From: Paenacidovorax caeni
GTDB lineage: Bacteria; Pseudomonadota; Gammaproteobacteria; Burkholderiales; Burkholderiaceae_C
Reading direction: 5' to 3'
DNA: 64,000 bases
Assembly (NCBI RefSeq): GCF_001298675.1
Contig: NZ_CYIG01000002.1
Coordinates: 1 to 64,000 of the forward strand
A model generated the notes under the pieces. The model was given only the letters and a program-made list of their open reading frames with translations. It was not told the origin of the DNA and searched no databases. The translations under genes and the position numbers were made by a program. This document shows, one piece after another, positions 42,709 through 54,719 of this stretch (within the stretch, counting starts at the first letter, position 1; each line of letters opens with the position of its first letter).

Positions 42709-44184
42709 TCAGTGGAGCTTGGTCTGGGCCACATGCTTGAGCAGTTCGGCCACGGACGCGTCCATCACGTCGGTGAAGGGGCGCGGATACAAGCCCATGT
42801 AGAGCACGGCGATGGCCAGCAAGGCCAGCACCAGGAATTCACGGTTGCAAATGTCTTTAAGTGCCTTGACGTCGTCGTTGGCCACAGCGCCCAGGTAAAC
42901 ACGCTTGAACATCCAGAGGCTGTAGGCGGCGCCGAAGATGAGTGCAGTCGCAGCGCCGAGGCCAATCCAGAAATTGAACTTCACGGCAGCCAAGATGACC
43001 ATCCATTCGCCCACGAAGCCCGCCGTACCGGGAAGGCCGCAATTGGCCATGAAGAACAGCAAGGCGAACGCAGCGAACTTGGGCATGGTGTTGACCACGC
43101 CGCCGTAAGCGGCGATTTCGCGCGAATGTACGCGGTCGTACAAGACGCCGATGGACAGGAACATCGCCCCCGACACAAAGCCGTGCGCGATCATCTGCAC
43201 AATGCCGCCCGACACACCAAGATCGTTGAAGACGAAGAAGCCGAGCGTCACGAAGCCCATGTGCGCGACGGACGAGTAGGCCACCAGTTTCTTCATGTCC
43301 TTCTGCACCATGGCCACCAAGCCGACGTAGATCACGGCGATCAGCGACAGGGCGATGATGAGCCATGCCCATTCCCGTGCGGCATCCGGCGCGATGGGCA
43401 TCGAGAAACGCAGGAAGCCGTAGGCACCCAGCTTCAGCATGATGGCGGCCAGCACGGCCGAGCCGCCGGTGGGCGCCTCAACGTGCACGTCTGGCAACCA
43501 GGTATGGACGGGCCACATGGGCACCTTCACGGCGAAGGCGGCGAAGAATGCGAAGAACACCAGGGTCTGTGCGGTACGCGACAGCGGCAGTTGGTGCCAG
43601 GTAAGGATGTCAAAGCTGCCACCCGCCTGGTTGTACAGGTAGATGATGGCGACCAGTGTCAGCAGCGAGCCCAGCAGCGTATAGAGGAAGAACTTGAACG
43701 CGGCGTAGATTTTGTTGGGACCGCCCCAGATACCGATGATCAGGTACATCGGAATCAGCGTGGCCTCAAAGAATACATAGAACAGCAGGCCATCCAGCGC
43801 ACTGAATACGCCGATCATCAGGCCGGACAGAATCAGGAAGGCCCCCATGTACTGGTTCACCCGCTCCGTGATCGACTGCCACGAGGCGATGACCACGATC
43901 ACCGTGATGAATGCCGTCAGCGGCACGAACCAAAAGGACAGGCCGTCCACACCGAGGTGGTAGTTGACATTGAAGCGGCCAATCCAGGGCGCCTTCTCAA
44001 CGAACTGCATCGCAGCGGTGCCGAGCTGGAAGCCTTCATACAAAGGAACTGTGACCGCCAGGCCGGCCAGTGCTCCGATTAGCGCCAACCAGCGCACAGC
44101 GCCTGCCTGCTGCTCACGCCCGAGCAACAGAAGCAAGGTGCCGAAAGCGATCGGCGTCCAAATGGCAAGACTCAACAAACCCAT
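42709..44184 (-). CDS. nuoM: NADH-quinone oxidoreductase subunit M
   Basis: This is a 491-residue proton-pumping membrane subunit of complex I. The conserved Glu lies in VFFEATLIPMYLIIGIWGG, the Lys in FAVKVPMWPVHTWLPDVHVEAP, and KKLVAYSSVAHMGFVTLG follows. The N-terminus is short, as usual for NuoM. It starts 13 bases after nuoL and is part of the continuous nuo transcript. Confidence 0.96.
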   Translation of the reverse strand: MGLLSLAIWTPIAFGTLLLLLGREQQAGAVRWLALIGALAGLAVTVPLYEGFQLGTAAMQFVEKAPWIGRFNVNYHLGVDGLSFWFVPLTAFITVIVVIASWQSITERVNQYMGAFLILSGLMIGVFSALDGLLFYVFFEATLIPMYLIIGIWGGPNKIYAAFKFFLYTLLGSLLTLVAIIYLYNQAGGSFDILTWHQLPLSRTAQTLVFFAFFAAFAVKVPMWPVHTWLPDVHVEAPTGGSAVLAAIMLKLGAYGFLRFSMPIAPDAAREWAWLIIALSLIAVIYVGLVAMVQKDMKKLVAYSSVAHMGFVTLGFFVFNDLGVSGGIVQMIAHGFVSGAMFLSIGVLYDRVHSREIAAYGGVVNTMPKFAAFALLFFMANCGLPGTAGFVGEWMVILAAVKFNFWIGLGAATALIFGAAYSLWMFKRVYLGAVANDDVKALKDICNREFLVLALLAIAVLYMGLYPRPFTDVMDASVAELLKHVAQTKLH

Positions 44185-44197
44185 TTTTATAGTGCTC

Positions 44198-46225
44198 CTA
44201 CTTGTTGAGCCACACGAAGTACGTCATGAGCCCGAACACACCCAGAATCATGACCAGCGCGTAATGGAAGATATAGCCCGACTGCACCCAGCGGACGATG
44301 CCGGCAAACCATCCGACCAGCTTCCATGAGCCATTCACCACGGCACCGTCAATGATGGCTTGGTCGCCCCCCTTCCACAGACCCACACCCAAAGCACGGG
44401 CACTGCGGGCGATGATGTTCTCGTTGATCCAGTCGAGGTAGTACTTGTTTTCCAGCAATGTATAGATCGGCTGGGCCGCGCGCTTGATCGCTGCCGGAAG
44501 TGCCGGATTCACCATGTACATGTAGTAAGCCGCTACCACGCCAGCCAAGGCCAGCCAGAAAGGTGCAGTCTGCAAACCGTGCAGTGCCATGGCCACCGGA
44601 CCATGGAAGGCCTGGGCTAGCTCCGCCATCGCGTGGTGCTTGGCGGCATCGACAAAAATCACATCCTTGAAGAAGTCCCCAAACAGCATCGGCTGGATAA
44701 ACAGGAAGCCGACAACCACCGAGGGAATGGCCAACAGCACCAGAGGAACCGTCACCACCCAGGGGGACTCGTGCGGCTTGTCATCGTGACCATGACCGTG
44801 GTGGTGATCGTCATGCGCGTGGTGGTGTGCGTCAGGGTTCTGGTCGTAGCGTTCCTTGCCATGGAAGACCAGGAAATACATGCGGAACGAATAGAACGCC
44901 GTGATAAATACGCCAGCCAGTACAGCAAAGTGCGCGAAGCCTGCAGCGGGGAGATGGCTCTCATGGACGGCTTCGATGATGCTGTCCTTGGAATAGAAAC
45001 CGGAGAACAGGGGTGTACCAATCAACGCCAGAGAGCCGAGCAGCGATGTGATCCAGGTGATAGGCATGTATTTGCGTACGCCCCCCATCCAACGGATGTC
45101 CTGGTTATGGTGCATGCCCATGATGACCGAGCCCGCACCGAGGAACAGCAGCGCCTTGAAGAAGGCGTGCGTCATCAGGTGGAATACGGCAACGGAGTAG
45201 GCTGAAGCGCCCAACGCCACGGTCATATAGCCGAGCTGCGACAGCGTGGAATACGCCACCACGCGCTTGATGTCGTTTTGGATGATGCCCAGGAAGCCCA
45301 TGAACAGCGCTGTAATGGCACCAATCACGAGAATGAAGTTCAGCGCGGTGTCCGACAACTCGAACAGCGGCGACATGCGCGAGACCATGAAGATGCCTGC
45401 CGTCACCATGGTGGCGGCGTGAATCAACGCGGAGATGGGAGTGGGACCCTCCATCGAATCAGGCAGCCACACGTGCAGCGGAAACTGTGCCGACTTGCCC
45501 ATGGCACCGATGAACAGACAGATGCAGATTACGGTGATCAACATCCAGTCGGTGCCGGGGAAGCCCAAACCGCCCAGCTCAGCCGACTTGGCGAAAATTT
45601 CGCCGTAATTCAGCGTACCTGCGTAAGCCGCGATCAAGCCAATGCCGAGGATGAAACCAAAGTCACCGACGCGGTTGACCAAGAAGGCCTTCATGTTGGC
45701 AAAAATAGCTGTCGGCTTGTTGAACCAGAAGCCGATGAGCAAGTACGACACCAAGCCCACAGCCTCCCAACCGAAAAACAGTTGCAGCAGGTTATTGCTC
45801 ATGACCAGCATGAGCATGGAGAACGTGAACAACGAGATGTAAGAGAAGAAGCGGTTGTAGCCGTCATCCTCTTCCATATAGCCAATGGTGTAGATGTGCA
45901 CCATCAACGACACAAAGGTCACCACGACCATCATCATGGCCGTCAGGCTGTCCACCAGGAAGCCGACTTCCATCTTCAGGCCGCCAACCACCATCCAGGT
46001 GTAGATAGTCTCGTTGAAGCGCGCACCATGCACCGCCACGCTGTACAAGGTCAGCGCTGACAGGACGAATGCCACGAACACCCCGAGAATGGTGAGTGTG
46101 TGCGCCAAGCGGCGGCCAATCCAGTTGCCGCCAAATGCGGTGCCGAAGAGACCGGCCAAGGCAGAGCCTGCCAACGGTGCCAAGGGCACCGCAAGCAGTG
46201 TCGAAGCAGAAAGGGTTTGACTCAT
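44198..46225 (-). CDS. nuoL: NADH-quinone oxidoreductase subunit L
   Basis: This 675-residue membrane subunit is the distal proton pump of complex I, with the long C-terminal lateral helix that ties the antiporter subunits together. VGLVSYLLIGFWFNKP, SAQFPLHVWLPDSMEGPTPI and KRVVAYSTLSQLGYMTVALG are conserved. Between helices a loop at about residues 462-484 is very rich in His and Asp. The ATG at 46225 gives SQTLSASTLLAVPLAPLAG; an ATG 11 codons earlier is less likely. It starts 29 bases after nuoK. Confidence 0.95.
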   Translation of the reverse strand: MSQTLSASTLLAVPLAPLAGSALAGLFGTAFGGNWIGRRLAHTLTILGVFVAFVLSALTLYSVAVHGARFNETIYTWMVVGGLKMEVGFLVDSLTAMMMVVVTFVSLMVHIYTIGYMEEDDGYNRFFSYISLFTFSMLMLVMSNNLLQLFFGWEAVGLVSYLLIGFWFNKPTAIFANMKAFLVNRVGDFGFILGIGLIAAYAGTLNYGEIFAKSAELGGLGFPGTDWMLITVICICLFIGAMGKSAQFPLHVWLPDSMEGPTPISALIHAATMVTAGIFMVSRMSPLFELSDTALNFILVIGAITALFMGFLGIIQNDIKRVVAYSTLSQLGYMTVALGASAYSVAVFHLMTHAFFKALLFLGAGSVIMGMHHNQDIRWMGGVRKYMPITWITSLLGSLALIGTPLFSGFYSKDSIIEAVHESHLPAAGFAHFAVLAGVFITAFYSFRMYFLVFHGKERYDQNPDAHHHAHDDHHHGHGHDDKPHESPWVVTVPLVLLAIPSVVVGFLFIQPMLFGDFFKDVIFVDAAKHHAMAELAQAFHGPVAMALHGLQTAPFWLALAGVVAAYYMYMVNPALPAAIKRAAQPIYTLLENKYYLDWINENIIARSARALGVGLWKGGDQAIIDGAVVNGSWKLVGWFAGIVRWVQSGYIFHYALVMILGVFGLMTYFVWLNK

Positions 46226-46254
46226 TTCTTCAGAACCTTGCGATGAACCGGGGC

Positions 46255-46563
46255 TCAACCCTTGAGGGTGTTGAGGTCTTCGGCGTTGATGCTGGTCTTA
46301 TTGCGGAACAACAGCACCAGGATGGCCAGGCCGATGGCAGACTCAGCAGCCGCCACAGTGAGGATGAAGAACACGAACACTTGGCCGTGCATGTCTCCGA
46401 GGTAGCTGGAGAAGGCAACGAAGTTCATGTTGACGGCCAGCAGCATCAGCTCGATGGCCATGAGCAGGACGATCAGGTTCTTGCGGTTAAGAAAGATACC
46501 GACGACGGCGATGGCGAACAGCATCGCACCCAACGTCAGGTAGTGGCCCAGGGTCAACGTCAT
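46255..46563 (-). CDS. nuoK: NADH-quinone oxidoreductase subunit K
   Basis: This 102-residue, three-helix membrane subunit of complex I has the conserved pair of Glu residues in [17 protein letters not shown] and [18 protein letters not shown], which lie on the central proton path. It overlaps nuoJ by four bases. Length and sequence are typical. Confidence 0.96.
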   Translation of the reverse strand: MTLTLGHYLTLGAMLFAIAVVGIFLNRKNLIVLLMAIELMLLAVNMNFVAFSSYLGDMHGQVFVFFILTVAAAESAIGLAILVLLFRNKTSINAEDLNTLKG

Positions 46564-47222
46564 GCTTTCTTCTCCTCTGCTTCGGCGGCCATCAGAGGCT
46601 CAGCCTTGCGGGTGGCTGCCATCTTGACCAGTTCGACGCGATCCTGAGCGCGTGCGCGCAACTGCATGGTGGCTTCGACAGTCTTGGTGTCCTTGCGCTT
46701 GCGCAGCGTGAGTGCGATGGCTGCAACCATGGCCACCAGCAGAATCACGGCCGCGATTTCGACCGGGTACAGGTACTGCGTGTAGAGGAGCTTGCCCAAC
46801 ACCTTGGTGTTCGAATAGGGAACAACCTGACCTGCTGCATCGACCACCGCAGTCATGGCCTTGGGTTCATCAATACCGCGGAAGCCGCCCATCAGCACCA
46901 ACGCCATTTCGAAGGCAATGATGGCGCCGATCAAAGCGGCCAGAGGGAAATGCTTCCAAAAGCCCTGGCGCACGGTATCGATGCGGATGTCCAGCATCAT
47001 CACCACGAACAGGAACAGCACCATCACCGCTCCCAAATAAACCAGCACCAGCGTGATGCCCAGGAACTCAGCCTTGAGCAACAGCCAGATGCCGGCCGCT
47101 TGCGAAAAGGCCAGGATAAGGTTGAGCACCGCATGCACCGGGTTGCGCGCAGTGATGACACGGAAGGCTGCGAACAGCAGCACGACCGAGAAGAGATAGA
47201 AAAAACCAGTTTTGGCGTCCAT
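46560..47222 (-). CDS. nuoJ: NADH-quinone oxidoreductase subunit J
   Basis: This 220-residue membrane subunit has five expected helices. [21 protein letters not shown] and [22 protein letters not shown] include the conserved helix-3 region that moves during coupling. It has a charged C-terminal tail (about residues 180-220, rich in Lys, Glu and Ala) longer than in E. coli. The ATG at 47222 lies 29 bases after the nuoI stop. Confidence 0.95.
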   Translation of the reverse strand: MDAKTGFFYLFSVVLLFAAFRVITARNPVHAVLNLILAFSQAAGIWLLLKAEFLGITLVLVYLGAVMVLFLFVVMMLDIRIDTVRQGFWKHFPLAALIGAIIAFEMALVLMGGFRGIDEPKAMTAVVDAAGQVVPYSNTKVLGKLLYTQYLYPVEIAAVILLVAMVAAIALTLRKRKDTKTVEATMQLRARAQDRVELVKMAATRKAEPLMAAEAEEKKA

Positions 47223-47251
47223 GAATTTCTCGCAGTGGTTCAGGCACAGCC

Positions 47252-47761
47252 TCAGCGGTACTTGGCATCCGCAGCCTTGGCCGCAGCGATTTGAGGTTCG
47301 TAGCGGTCACCAACAGCCAGGAGCATGTCCTTGGTGAAGTACAGATCACCGCGCTTCTCGCCGTGGTACTCGAAGATTTGCGTTTCCACGATCGAGTCCA
47401 CGGGACAACTTTCTTCACAGAAGCCGCAGAAAATGCACTTCGTCAGGTCGATGTCATAGCGCGTGGTACGGCGCGACCCATCGGCGCGAACGTCGGATTC
47501 GATGGTGATGGCCATCGCCGGGCACACGGCTTCGCAGAGCTTGCAAGCAATGCAGCGCTCCTCGCCGTTATCGTAGCGACGCAACGCGTGCAGCCCCCGA
47601 AAACGCGGCGACAGCGGCGTCTTCTCCTCGGGGTAATACACGGTGACCTTGCGCGCGAAGGTGTAGCGTCCCGTCAGGGCCATGCCCTTGGCGAGCTCCC
47701 AGAGCATGAAGCTCTTAAAGAAGTCCTTGATCGAGAAGGACGTTGCAACAGCAGCAGACAT
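47252..47761 (-). CDS. nuoI: NADH-quinone oxidoreductase subunit I
   Basis: This 169-residue peripheral subunit carries two [4Fe-4S] clusters (N6a, N6b), seen as [12 protein letters not shown] and [12 protein letters not shown]. The start at 47761 ([20 protein letters not shown]) gives the typical amphipathic N-terminus; a longer open frame upstream overlaps nuoH and is not conserved. It passes electrons from NuoG toward NuoB. Confidence 0.96.
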   Translation of the reverse strand: MSAAVATSFSIKDFFKSFMLWELAKGMALTGRYTFARKVTVYYPEEKTPLSPRFRGLHALRRYDNGEERCIACKLCEAVCPAMAITIESDVRADGSRRTTRYDIDLTKCIFCGFCEESCPVDSIVETQIFEYHGEKRGDLYFTKDMLLAVGDRYEPQIAAAKAADAKYR

Positions 47762-47774
47762 TCTTCTTCCCCGC

Positions 47775-48857
47775 TTATTTCCAGATGTTCCACGGCGAGT
47801 GCAGCCAAGCACCCACGATGAGCAGCCACACCAGCGTGACTGGGATGAAGATCTTCCAGCCCAGACGCATGATCTGGTCATAGCGGTAGCGAGGGAAGGT
47901 CGCACGGATCCAGATAAACATGGAAACCACGAGGAAAGTCTTTGCCGCCAGCCAAATCCAGCCGGGGATGAAGGACAAGGCCTCAAACGGCGGCAACCAC
48001 CCCCCCAGGAACATCAACACGGCCAGGATGGAAACGAGCCACATCGCCGCGTACTCGGCCAAGAAGAAAATGGCGAAGCCCATCCCCGAATACTCAACCA
48101 TGTGGCCAGCCACAATCTCGGCCTCACCCTCGACCACGTCAAACGGGTGGCGGTTGGTCTCCGCGACGCTCGAAATCAGGTAAACCACAAAAATCGGCAG
48201 CAGTGGCAACCAGTTCCATGCGACGAACGTTCCGGCGAACATGCCGTTGAACGCTGAGCCCTTGGCTTGAGCCAGCACAATCTCCGTCAGGTTCATGCTG
48301 CCTGAGACCATGATGACCACCAGGAAACAGAAGCCCATGGCGATTTCATAACTCACCATTTGCGCGGACGCGCGCAGCGCGCCCAAGAAAGCGTACTTCG
48401 AGTTAGACGCCCAGCCGGCAATAATCACGCCATAGACTTCAATGGAAGTGATGGCGATGATGAGCAACAGTCCAGCATTGACATTTGCCAGCGCGACATC
48501 TGGACCGAACGGAATAGCCACCCAGGCAGCCAGCGCCGGCATGATGGCCATCACAGGGCCCAGGAAAAACAAACCCTTGCTGGCAGCGGTCGGCTCAATG
48601 ATTTCCTTGGTCAGGAGTTTCAAGCCATCAGCAATCGGTTGCAGCAAGCCCATTGGACCGACACGGTTCGGACCCACACGCACCTGCATGAAACCGAGCA
48701 GCTTGCGCTCCCAAAGGGTCAGATAAGCCACGGCCCCCATGAGTGGCGCGAGGATGCAAACGATCTTGATCAAAATCCACAGCACGGGCCAAGCCACGCC
48801 CATCCACCAAGGCTGGGCAATGAGGTTCAGGCCTCCGTTGTACAGCGCGTCGATCAT
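47775..48857 (-). CDS. nuoH: NADH-quinone oxidoreductase subunit H
   Basis: This 360-residue membrane subunit forms the quinone-entry chamber with NuoB and Nuo[25 protein letters not shown] and [29 protein letters not shown], with its acidic loop, are diagnostic. Eight helices are expected. It overlaps the nuoG stop by four bases. Confidence 0.97.
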   Translation of the reverse strand: MIDALYNGGLNLIAQPWWMGVAWPVLWILIKIVCILAPLMGAVAYLTLWERKLLGFMQVRVGPNRVGPMGLLQPIADGLKLLTKEIIEPTAASKGLFFLGPVMAIMPALAAWVAIPFGPDVALANVNAGLLLIIAITSIEVYGVIIAGWASNSKYAFLGALRASAQMVSYEIAMGFCFLVVIMVSGSMNLTEIVLAQAKGSAFNGMFAGTFVAWNWLPLLPIFVVYLISSVAETNRHPFDVVEGEAEIVAGHMVEYSGMGFAIFFLAEYAAMWLVSILAVLMFLGGWLPPFEALSFIPGWIWLAAKTFLVVSMFIWIRATFPRYRYDQIMRLGWKIFIPVTLVWLLIVGAWLHSPWNIWK

Positions 48858-50971
48858 GCAGCGGCCCCTTCACGTGCCTCGCGGGCGTCAGCGGTCAGTT
48901 GCAGCGCGGGCGCACGGCGCACCAAGCTGTCCAGTTGATAAATGCTCGCAGCCACGGGTGCCTCGGCAGGGCCACGGGCAACGACGATAGGCGCCTGGGT
49001 GGCATTGCTTAGTTGGTCAGCCGACAGGCTGCCCAAACCGCCTGAAACCTGTGCCAAAACTTCCTGCGAAGACTCGAATGCCACGCCGGGAACACCCATC
49101 AGATCGGCCAACACGCGCAGCACCTTCCATGCAGGGCGGGTTTCGCCCAGAGGCCGCACCACGGCGTGGAAGCTCTGAATGAGACCCTGGGCATTCACGA
49201 AGCTACCGGACGTTTCGGTGAAAGGTGCGATCGGCAGCAGCACATCGCTGAATGCCATATTGGTCTTGAACGGACTGAGCGTGACCACCATGTCCACTTC
49301 TGCCAGCCCCTGTGCTGTGCGTGCACCAGCGGCGGAATCAAATTCCGGCTCTGTATTCAACAGCAGCGCGGCCTTCAGCCCTCCGGCAAGCATCTGCTGC
49401 GCGTTGAGGCCAGCATGGCGCGGCTGCGCTCCAGCCAGCTGTGCACCAACCGTGTTGGCGGCTTCTGTCAGATACCCGAATGCGGCCCCCGTTTGCTGGC
49501 CGATCCACTGAACCAAGGCCAACAGACTGGACGCCTGCGCGTGGTGGGCGGCAGCGTTACCCAGCAGAACCGCCTTGCGTTCCCCAGCAAGCAACGCCCG
49601 TGCGATCGCCATAGCTTCGCCATTGGGTTGTCCCTGGGCCGGTGCTGCAACACCTTTCTCCTGCGCAACAGCAGCGGCAACGTCAGCCAACGCCTGGGTC
49701 CAATCGGCGGGTGCCACTACCGAATGCACTGCCGGCATGGCCCAATCGTAGGCCTGGGCATTGATCGCGAACACCTTCGCACCCTTGCGGGCGGACTGGC
49801 GGACGCGCTGCGCAAACAACGGGTGGTCCTTGCGCAGGTTCGAACCCAACACCAGAACCGATTGGAGCTCAGACAAGGCTGCGATGGGCAAACCAAGCCA
49901 GCGCACGCCCTCAAACGCCGGAAACTCGGCATTGCGCAGGCGGTAATCGATGTTGTCGCTACCGACACCGCGCACCAGTGCGCTGGCCAGGTACAGCTCT
50001 TCCAGCGTGCTGTGTGGGCTCACCAGCGCACCGATAGCGCCTGCGCCATGCTTGTCACGCACGCACTTCAAGCCGTTGGCGACGTATTCCAGGGCCGTCT
50101 GCCAGTCAACTTCCTGCCACTGCCCACCCTGCTTCAGCATGGGGCGGGTCAGACGTTCTTCACCATTCAGCGCCTCGTAGGAGAAGCGATCACGGTCTGC
50201 GATCCAGCACTCGTTCACGGCTTCGTTCTCGAGTGGAACGACGCGCATGACTTTGTGGTTCTTCACCTGAACGATGAGGTTGGCTCCCGTCGAATCGTGG
50301 GGAGACACCGACTTGCGACGCGAAAGTTCCCAGGTGCGTGCACTGTAGCGGAAGGGCTTGCTCGTCAACGCGCCCACAGGGCACACGTCGATCATGTTGC
50401 CCGAGAGCTCGGAATCGACCGTATCGCCCTTGACCGGGGTAATCTCGGAGTGCTCGCCCCGATTGACCATACCCAGCTCCATGACGCCACCGATCTCTTG
50501 GCCGAAGCGCACACAGCGCGTGCAATGGATGCAACGCGTCATCTCTTCGGTGGAAATCAATGGGCCGATGTCCTTGGCCGGAACCACGCGCTTTTCTTCA
50601 CCATAGCGGGAAGACGATGCACCGTAACCCACCGCGAGATCCTGCAACTGGCACTCACCGCCTTGGTCGCAGATCGGGCAGTCCAGCGGGTGGTTGATGA
50701 GCAAAAACTCCATCACCGACTGCTGCGCCTTGATGGCCTTGTCGGTCTTGGTGCGCACGATCATGCCTTGCGTCACCGGTGTGGCACAGGCCGGCATGGG
50801 CTTGGGCGCCTTCTCGACGTCAACAAGGCACATGCGGCAGCTGGCAGCAATCGACAGCTTCTTGTGGTAACAGAAATGGGGAATGTAGACGTTGGCTTTT
50901 TCCGCCGCATGGATCACCATGCTGCCTTCGCCAACCTCCACCTTCTGACCGTCCAGTTCAATTTCAACCAT
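48854..50971 (-). CDS. nuoG: NADH-quinone oxidoreductase subunit G
   Basis: This 705-residue peripheral subunit carries several iron-sulfur clusters. The N-terminal [2Fe-2S] ligands are in [21 protein letters not shown]5 has the His-ligated [14 protein letters not shown], and N4 is in [11 protein letters not shown] molybdopterin-oxidoreductase-like domain follows without an active cofactor site. It is shorter than E. coli NuoG and similar to other betaproteobacteria. It starts 14 bases after nuoF. Confidence 0.95.
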   Translation of the reverse strand: MVEIELDGQKVEVGEGSMVIHAAEKANVYIPHFCYHKKLSIAASCRMCLVDVEKAPKPMPACATPVTQGMIVRTKTDKAIKAQQSVMEFLLINHPLDCPICDQGGECQLQDLAVGYGASSSRYGEEKRVVPAKDIGPLISTEEMTRCIHCTRCVRFGQEIGGVMELGMVNRGEHSEITPVKGDTVDSELSGNMIDVCPVGALTSKPFRYSARTWELSRRKSVSPHDSTGANLIVQVKNHKVMRVVPLENEAVNECWIADRDRFSYEALNGEERLTRPMLKQGGQWQEVDWQTALEYVANGLKCVRDKHGAGAIGALVSPHSTLEELYLASALVRGVGSDNIDYRLRNAEFPAFEGVRWLGLPIAALSELQSVLVLGSNLRKDHPLFAQRVRQSARKGAKVFAINAQAYDWAMPAVHSVVAPADWTQALADVAAAVAQEKGVAAPAQGQPNGEAMAIARALLAGERKAVLLGNAAAHHAQASSLLALVQWIGQQTGAAFGYLTEAANTVGAQLAGAQPRHAGLNAQQMLAGGLKAALLLNTEPEFDSAAGARTAQGLAEVDMVVTLSPFKTNMAFSDVLLPIAPFTETSGSFVNAQGLIQSFHAVVRPLGETRPAWKVLRVLADLMGVPGVAFESSQEVLAQVSGGLGSLSADQLSNATQAPIVVARGPAEAPVAASIYQLDSLVRRAPALQLTADAREAREGAAA

Positions 50972-50985
50972 ATGCTTTCTCGCAA

Positions 50986-52335
50986 TCAGGCAGCGGAGGC
51001 TTTTGTAGCCGCCTGAATCTTGGCCTCAAACTCGTGGCGGAAGTGCTTGATCATGGCGCGCACGGGCATAGCAGCGGCATCGCCCAACGCACAAATGGTG
51101 CGCCCCATGATGTTGAAAGCCACGGAGTCGAGCAGCTCGATGTCTTCTGGACGACCCTGTCCATGCTGAATACGCTGTACCACGCGCCACAGCCAGCCCG
51201 TTCCCTCGCGGCAGGGCGTGCACTGACCACAGGATTCATGCTGGTAAAAATAGGAAAGGCGCAGCAGGGACTCGACCATATCGCGCGAATCGTCCATCAC
51301 GATGACAGCACCCGAACCGAGCATGGACCCTGCCTTCGAGATGGAGTCGTAATCCATCGTGCAATCCATCATGATGTGCGCGGGCAGCACGGGGGAAGAC
51401 GACCCGCCGGGAATCACCGCTTTGAGCTGGCGGCCCTTACGCACGCCACCTGCGAGCTCAAGCAGTTTGGCGAAAGGCGTGCCAAGCGGGATTTCGTAGT
51501 TGCCTGGACGCTCCACATCACCCGATACCGAAAAGATCTTGGTGCCACCGTTGTTCGGCTTGCCACATTCAAGATAAGCCTGACCGCCGTTGCGGATGAT
51601 CCACGGCACAGCCGCAAAGGTTTCGGTGTTATTGATCGTCGTGGGCTTCCCATACAGGCCAAAGCTGGCCGGGAATGGAGGCTTGAAGCGCGGCTGGCCC
51701 TTTTTGCCTTCAAGGGATTCGAGCAAAGCCGTTTCTTCCCCACAAATGTAGGCACCGAAGCCATGGTGCGCGTGGAGTTGGAAGCTGAAGTCGCTACCCA
51801 GAATCTTGTCACCCAAGTAGCCCGCAGCACGGGCTTCTTCAAGTGCAGCCTCGAAACGTTCGTAGACCTGGAAAATCTCGCCGTGGATATAGTTGTAACC
51901 CAGCGAAATGCCCATGGCATAGGCGCCGATGATCATCCCCTCAATCACGATGTGGGGGTTGTACATCAGGATATCGCGGTCCTTGCAGGTGCCCGGCTCG
52001 CCTTCGTCGGAGTTGCATACCAGATGCTTCTGCCCTGGGAACTGGCGTGGCATGAAGCTCCACTTCAAACCCGTCGGAAAACCAGCACCGCCGCGCCCAC
52101 GCAGACCGGATTCCTTCACCGTGGCGATCACCTGGTCCTGTGTCATGCCCTCGCCGCCGTCGGCACCGAGGATCTTGCGCAGGGCTGCATACCCACCGCG
52201 CGCCTCGTAGTCCTTGATACCCCAGTTACTGCCATTCAGATCGGCATAGATCTGCGCGTTGATATGGCGGTCGTGGAAACAGGTCTGTACGCCCGTAGCC
52301 TGGAATTGCGACAGGATTTGTGCAGCCGTGGTCAT
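50986..52335 (-). CDS. nuoF: NADH-quinone oxidoreductase subunit F
   Basis: This 449-residue subunit binds NADH and FMN and holds cluster N3. [13 protein letters not shown] and [14 protein letters not shown] mark the nucleotide and flavin sites, and [12 protein letters not shown] gives three of the four [4Fe-4S] cysteines. It overlaps nuoE by four bases, so the two subunits of the NADH module are coupled. Confidence 0.97.
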   Translation of the reverse strand: MTTAAQILSQFQATGVQTCFHDRHINAQIYADLNGSNWGIKDYEARGGYAALRKILGADGGEGMTQDQVIATVKESGLRGRGGAGFPTGLKWSFMPRQFPGQKHLVCNSDEGEPGTCKDRDILMYNPHIVIEGMIIGAYAMGISLGYNYIHGEIFQVYERFEAALEEARAAGYLGDKILGSDFSFQLHAHHGFGAYICGEETALLESLEGKKGQPRFKPPFPASFGLYGKPTTINNTETFAAVPWIIRNGGQAYLECGKPNNGGTKIFSVSGDVERPGNYEIPLGTPFAKLLELAGGVRKGRQLKAVIPGGSSSPVLPAHIMMDCTMDYDSISKAGSMLGSGAVIVMDDSRDMVESLLRLSYFYQHESCGQCTPCREGTGWLWRVVQRIQHGQGRPEDIELLDSVAFNIMGRTICALGDAAAMPVRAMIKHFRHEFEAKIQAATKASAA

Positions 52336-52823
52336 GCCTTGCCCTCCGCAGCCTTCAGGCCGTCGACAAGCTGGTCAAGCTTCTCTCCGTCCATAAAACT
52401 GCACATATTGCGGTCATTCACCAGCATCACCGGCGCATCAGCGCAGGCGCCAAGGCACTCGCATTGCTGCAGCGTGAACAGACCATCGGGTGTGGTCTCG
52501 CCCATCTGGATGCCCAACTTAGCCTCCAGGTGGTGCAAGGCCTCATAGCCACCGCGCAACTGGCATGGCAGGTTGGTGCAGACGTTGAGCTTGAATTTGC
52601 CCACCGGCTGCTGGTTGTACATGTTGTAGAAGGTGGTGACCTCATGCACCGCGATCTGCGGCATACCCAGAACCTCGGCGATCACCGCCTCGCTCTCCTG
52701 GCTCACCCAGCCCTGCTCCTGCTGCACGATGGACAAGCAGGCCATCACGGCAGATTGTTTCTGCTCCGGTGGGTACTTTGCCACTTCACGGGCGAAACGC
52801 TGTTTGGTCGCTTCGGTAATCAT
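52332..52823 (-). CDS. nuoE: NADH-quinone oxidoreductase subunit E
   Basis: This 163-residue thioredoxin-like subunit binds the [2Fe-2S] cluster N1a with cysteines in [11 protein letters not shown] and [10 protein letters not shown]. It begins with a helical domain ([20 protein letters not shown]). It overlaps nuoD by four bases and nuoF by four bases. Confidence 0.96.
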   Translation of the reverse strand: MITEATKQRFAREVAKYPPEQKQSAVMACLSIVQQEQGWVSQESEAVIAEVLGMPQIAVHEVTTFYNMYNQQPVGKFKLNVCTNLPCQLRGGYEALHHLEAKLGIQMGETTPDGLFTLQQCECLGACADAPVMLVNDRNMCSFMDGEKLDQLVDGLKAAEGKA

Positions 52824-54073
52824 CGGTCAATCTCTCCGAACACGATATCCATGGTGCCGATGATGGCCACTGCATCGGCGATCATGTGGCCGCGTGTCAG
52901 CTCGTTGTAGGCAGACAGGTGGGCAAACCCGGGCGCACGAATCTTCAGACGGTAAGGCTTGTTGGCGCCATCGCTGACGATATAGATACCGAACTCCCCC
53001 TTGGGATGTTCCACGGCCGCATAAGCCTCGCCCTCCGGCACACGGAAGCCCTCGGAGAACAGCTTGAAATGGTGGATCAAATCCTCCATGCCGGCCTTCA
53101 TGCGCTCACGCGGCGGCGGCGCAACCTTGTGGTTGTCGGTGATGACGGGACCGGGATTGGCGCGCAGCCAATCGACGCACTGCTTGATGATGCGATTGGA
53201 CTGCCGCATCTCTGCCACACGCACCAGATAACGGTCGTAGCAGTCGCCGTTCTTGCCCACAGGAATGTCGAAATCGACGCGATCGTAGGCATCGTAAGGC
53301 TGTTTCTTGCGCAGATCCCAGGCAACCCCCGAGCCACGCAGCATCACGCCGCTCATGCCCAGGTTCAGTGCACGCTCGGGTGAAACAACACCAATCCCCA
53401 CGGTGCGCTGTTTCCAAATACGGTTATCAGTCAGCAGCGTTTCGTATTCATCCACGAAACGCGGGAAGCGCGCGCAGAAGTCCTCGATGTAGTCGAGCAG
53501 AGAACCCTGGCGATTGCGGTTCAATTCCTCCATCGCCTTAGCATTGCGGATCTTGCTCGCCTTGAATTGCGCCATGCTGTCCGGCAGATCACGGTACACA
53601 CCGCCAGGACGGAAATAAGCCGCATGCATGCGGGCACCCGACGCCGCCTCGTACATATCGAACAGCGACTCGCGCTCGCGGAACGTGAACATGAGCACCG
53701 TCGAGGCACCCAAGTCCATGCCATTCGATCCCAACCACATCAGGTGGTTGAGCAGGCGGGTGATTTCCCCGAACATGGTACGGATGTACTGCGCGCGCAG
53801 TGGCACCTCAATACCCAACAGCTTCTCAATGGCCAGGCAATAGGCCTGCTCATTGCACATCATCGACACGTAGTCGAGACGATCCATGTAGGGCAGCGAT
53901 TGAATGAAGGTCTTGCTCTCGGCCAGCTTTTCAGTGGCACGGTGCAACAGGCCGACGTGGGGGTCGGCGCGCTGCACGACCTCACCGTCCAGCTCCAGCA
54001 CAAGGCGCAACACGCCGTGCGCCGCCGGGTGCTGGGGACCAAAGTTCAGGGTGTAGTTCTTGATTTCAGCCAT
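52820..54073 (-). CDS. nuoD: NADH-quinone oxidoreductase subunit D
   Basis: This 417-residue subunit forms the quinone site with Nuo[23 protein letters not shown] and [17 protein letters not shown] at the N-terminus and the final DIVFGEIDR are typical. It is separate from NuoC here, unlike the fused NuoCD of E. coli. It starts 30 bases after nuoC. Confidence 0.97.
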   Translation of the reverse strand: MAEIKNYTLNFGPQHPAAHGVLRLVLELDGEVVQRADPHVGLLHRATEKLAESKTFIQSLPYMDRLDYVSMMCNEQAYCLAIEKLLGIEVPLRAQYIRTMFGEITRLLNHLMWLGSNGMDLGASTVLMFTFRERESLFDMYEAASGARMHAAYFRPGGVYRDLPDSMAQFKASKIRNAKAMEELNRNRQGSLLDYIEDFCARFPRFVDEYETLLTDNRIWKQRTVGIGVVSPERALNLGMSGVMLRGSGVAWDLRKKQPYDAYDRVDFDIPVGKNGDCYDRYLVRVAEMRQSNRIIKQCVDWLRANPGPVITDNHKVAPPPRERMKAGMEDLIHHFKLFSEGFRVPEGEAYAAVEHPKGEFGIYIVSDGANKPYRLKIRAPGFAHLSAYNELTRGHMIADAVAIIGTMDIVFGEIDR

Positions 54074-54103
54074 GGTGGTTCACGAAGGCAGCCTTGCGGC
54101 GCC

Positions 54104-54712
54104 TCAGTGCAGGCCTCCGTAGTTGTCTTCGCGGATGATGCGAGGGGTGATTTCGCGCGGCTCAATGCTCACGGGCTCGTACACCACGCGGCGACGCTCG
54201 GCGTCGTAGCGCATTTCCACATGGCCCGACACGGGGAAATCCTTGCGGAACGGGTGGCCGATGAAGCCGTAGTCGGTCAGGATGCGGCGCAGATCGTCAT
54301 GTCCTTCAAAAACAATGCCGAACAGGTCGAATGCCTCACGCTCGAACCAATTGGCACCGCTCCACACGGAAGTGACCGAATCGATCACCGGCAGATCATC
54401 GTCAGCACAGAACACCTTGACGCGCAGGCGCTGGTTCAAACTGACCGAGAGCAGATGGGAAACCACAGCGAAACGCGGGCCATCGGTGCCGATGTCACGG
54501 TAAGCCGAGTAATCCACACCACACAAATCGACCAGTTGCTCGAAACGGCAGCCAGGGGCATCGCGCAACTGGTGCATAGCCTGGAGATAGTCGGCGGCCG
54601 AAACGACCAGAGTGACCTCATCGAGGGCGATCGTCAGGGCGCGCACCTTATCACCGAGGGCAGCAGCCACGGCGTCGCGGATTTCTTCAGGGCGAATGGC
54701 AACAGCAGTCAT
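54104..54712 (-). CDS. nuoC: NADH-quinone oxidoreductase subunit C
   Basis: This 202-residue peripheral subunit contains the 30-kDa-subunit signature ([20 protein letters not shown], then [19 protein letters not shown]). The ATG at 54712 gives [15 protein letters not shown]; an earlier in-frame start lies in the nuoB stop region and is less likely. It sits seven bases after nuoB. Confidence 0.96.
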   Translation of the reverse strand: MTAVAIRPEEIRDAVAAALGDKVRALTIALDEVTLVVSAADYLQAMHQLRDAPGCRFEQLVDLCGVDYSAYRDIGTDGPRFAVVSHLLSVSLNQRLRVKVFCADDDLPVIDSVTSVWSGANWFEREAFDLFGIVFEGHDDLRRILTDYGFIGHPFRKDFPVSGHVEMRYDAERRRVVYEPVSIEPREITPRIIREDNYGGLH

Positions 54713-54719
54713 GGGACCC

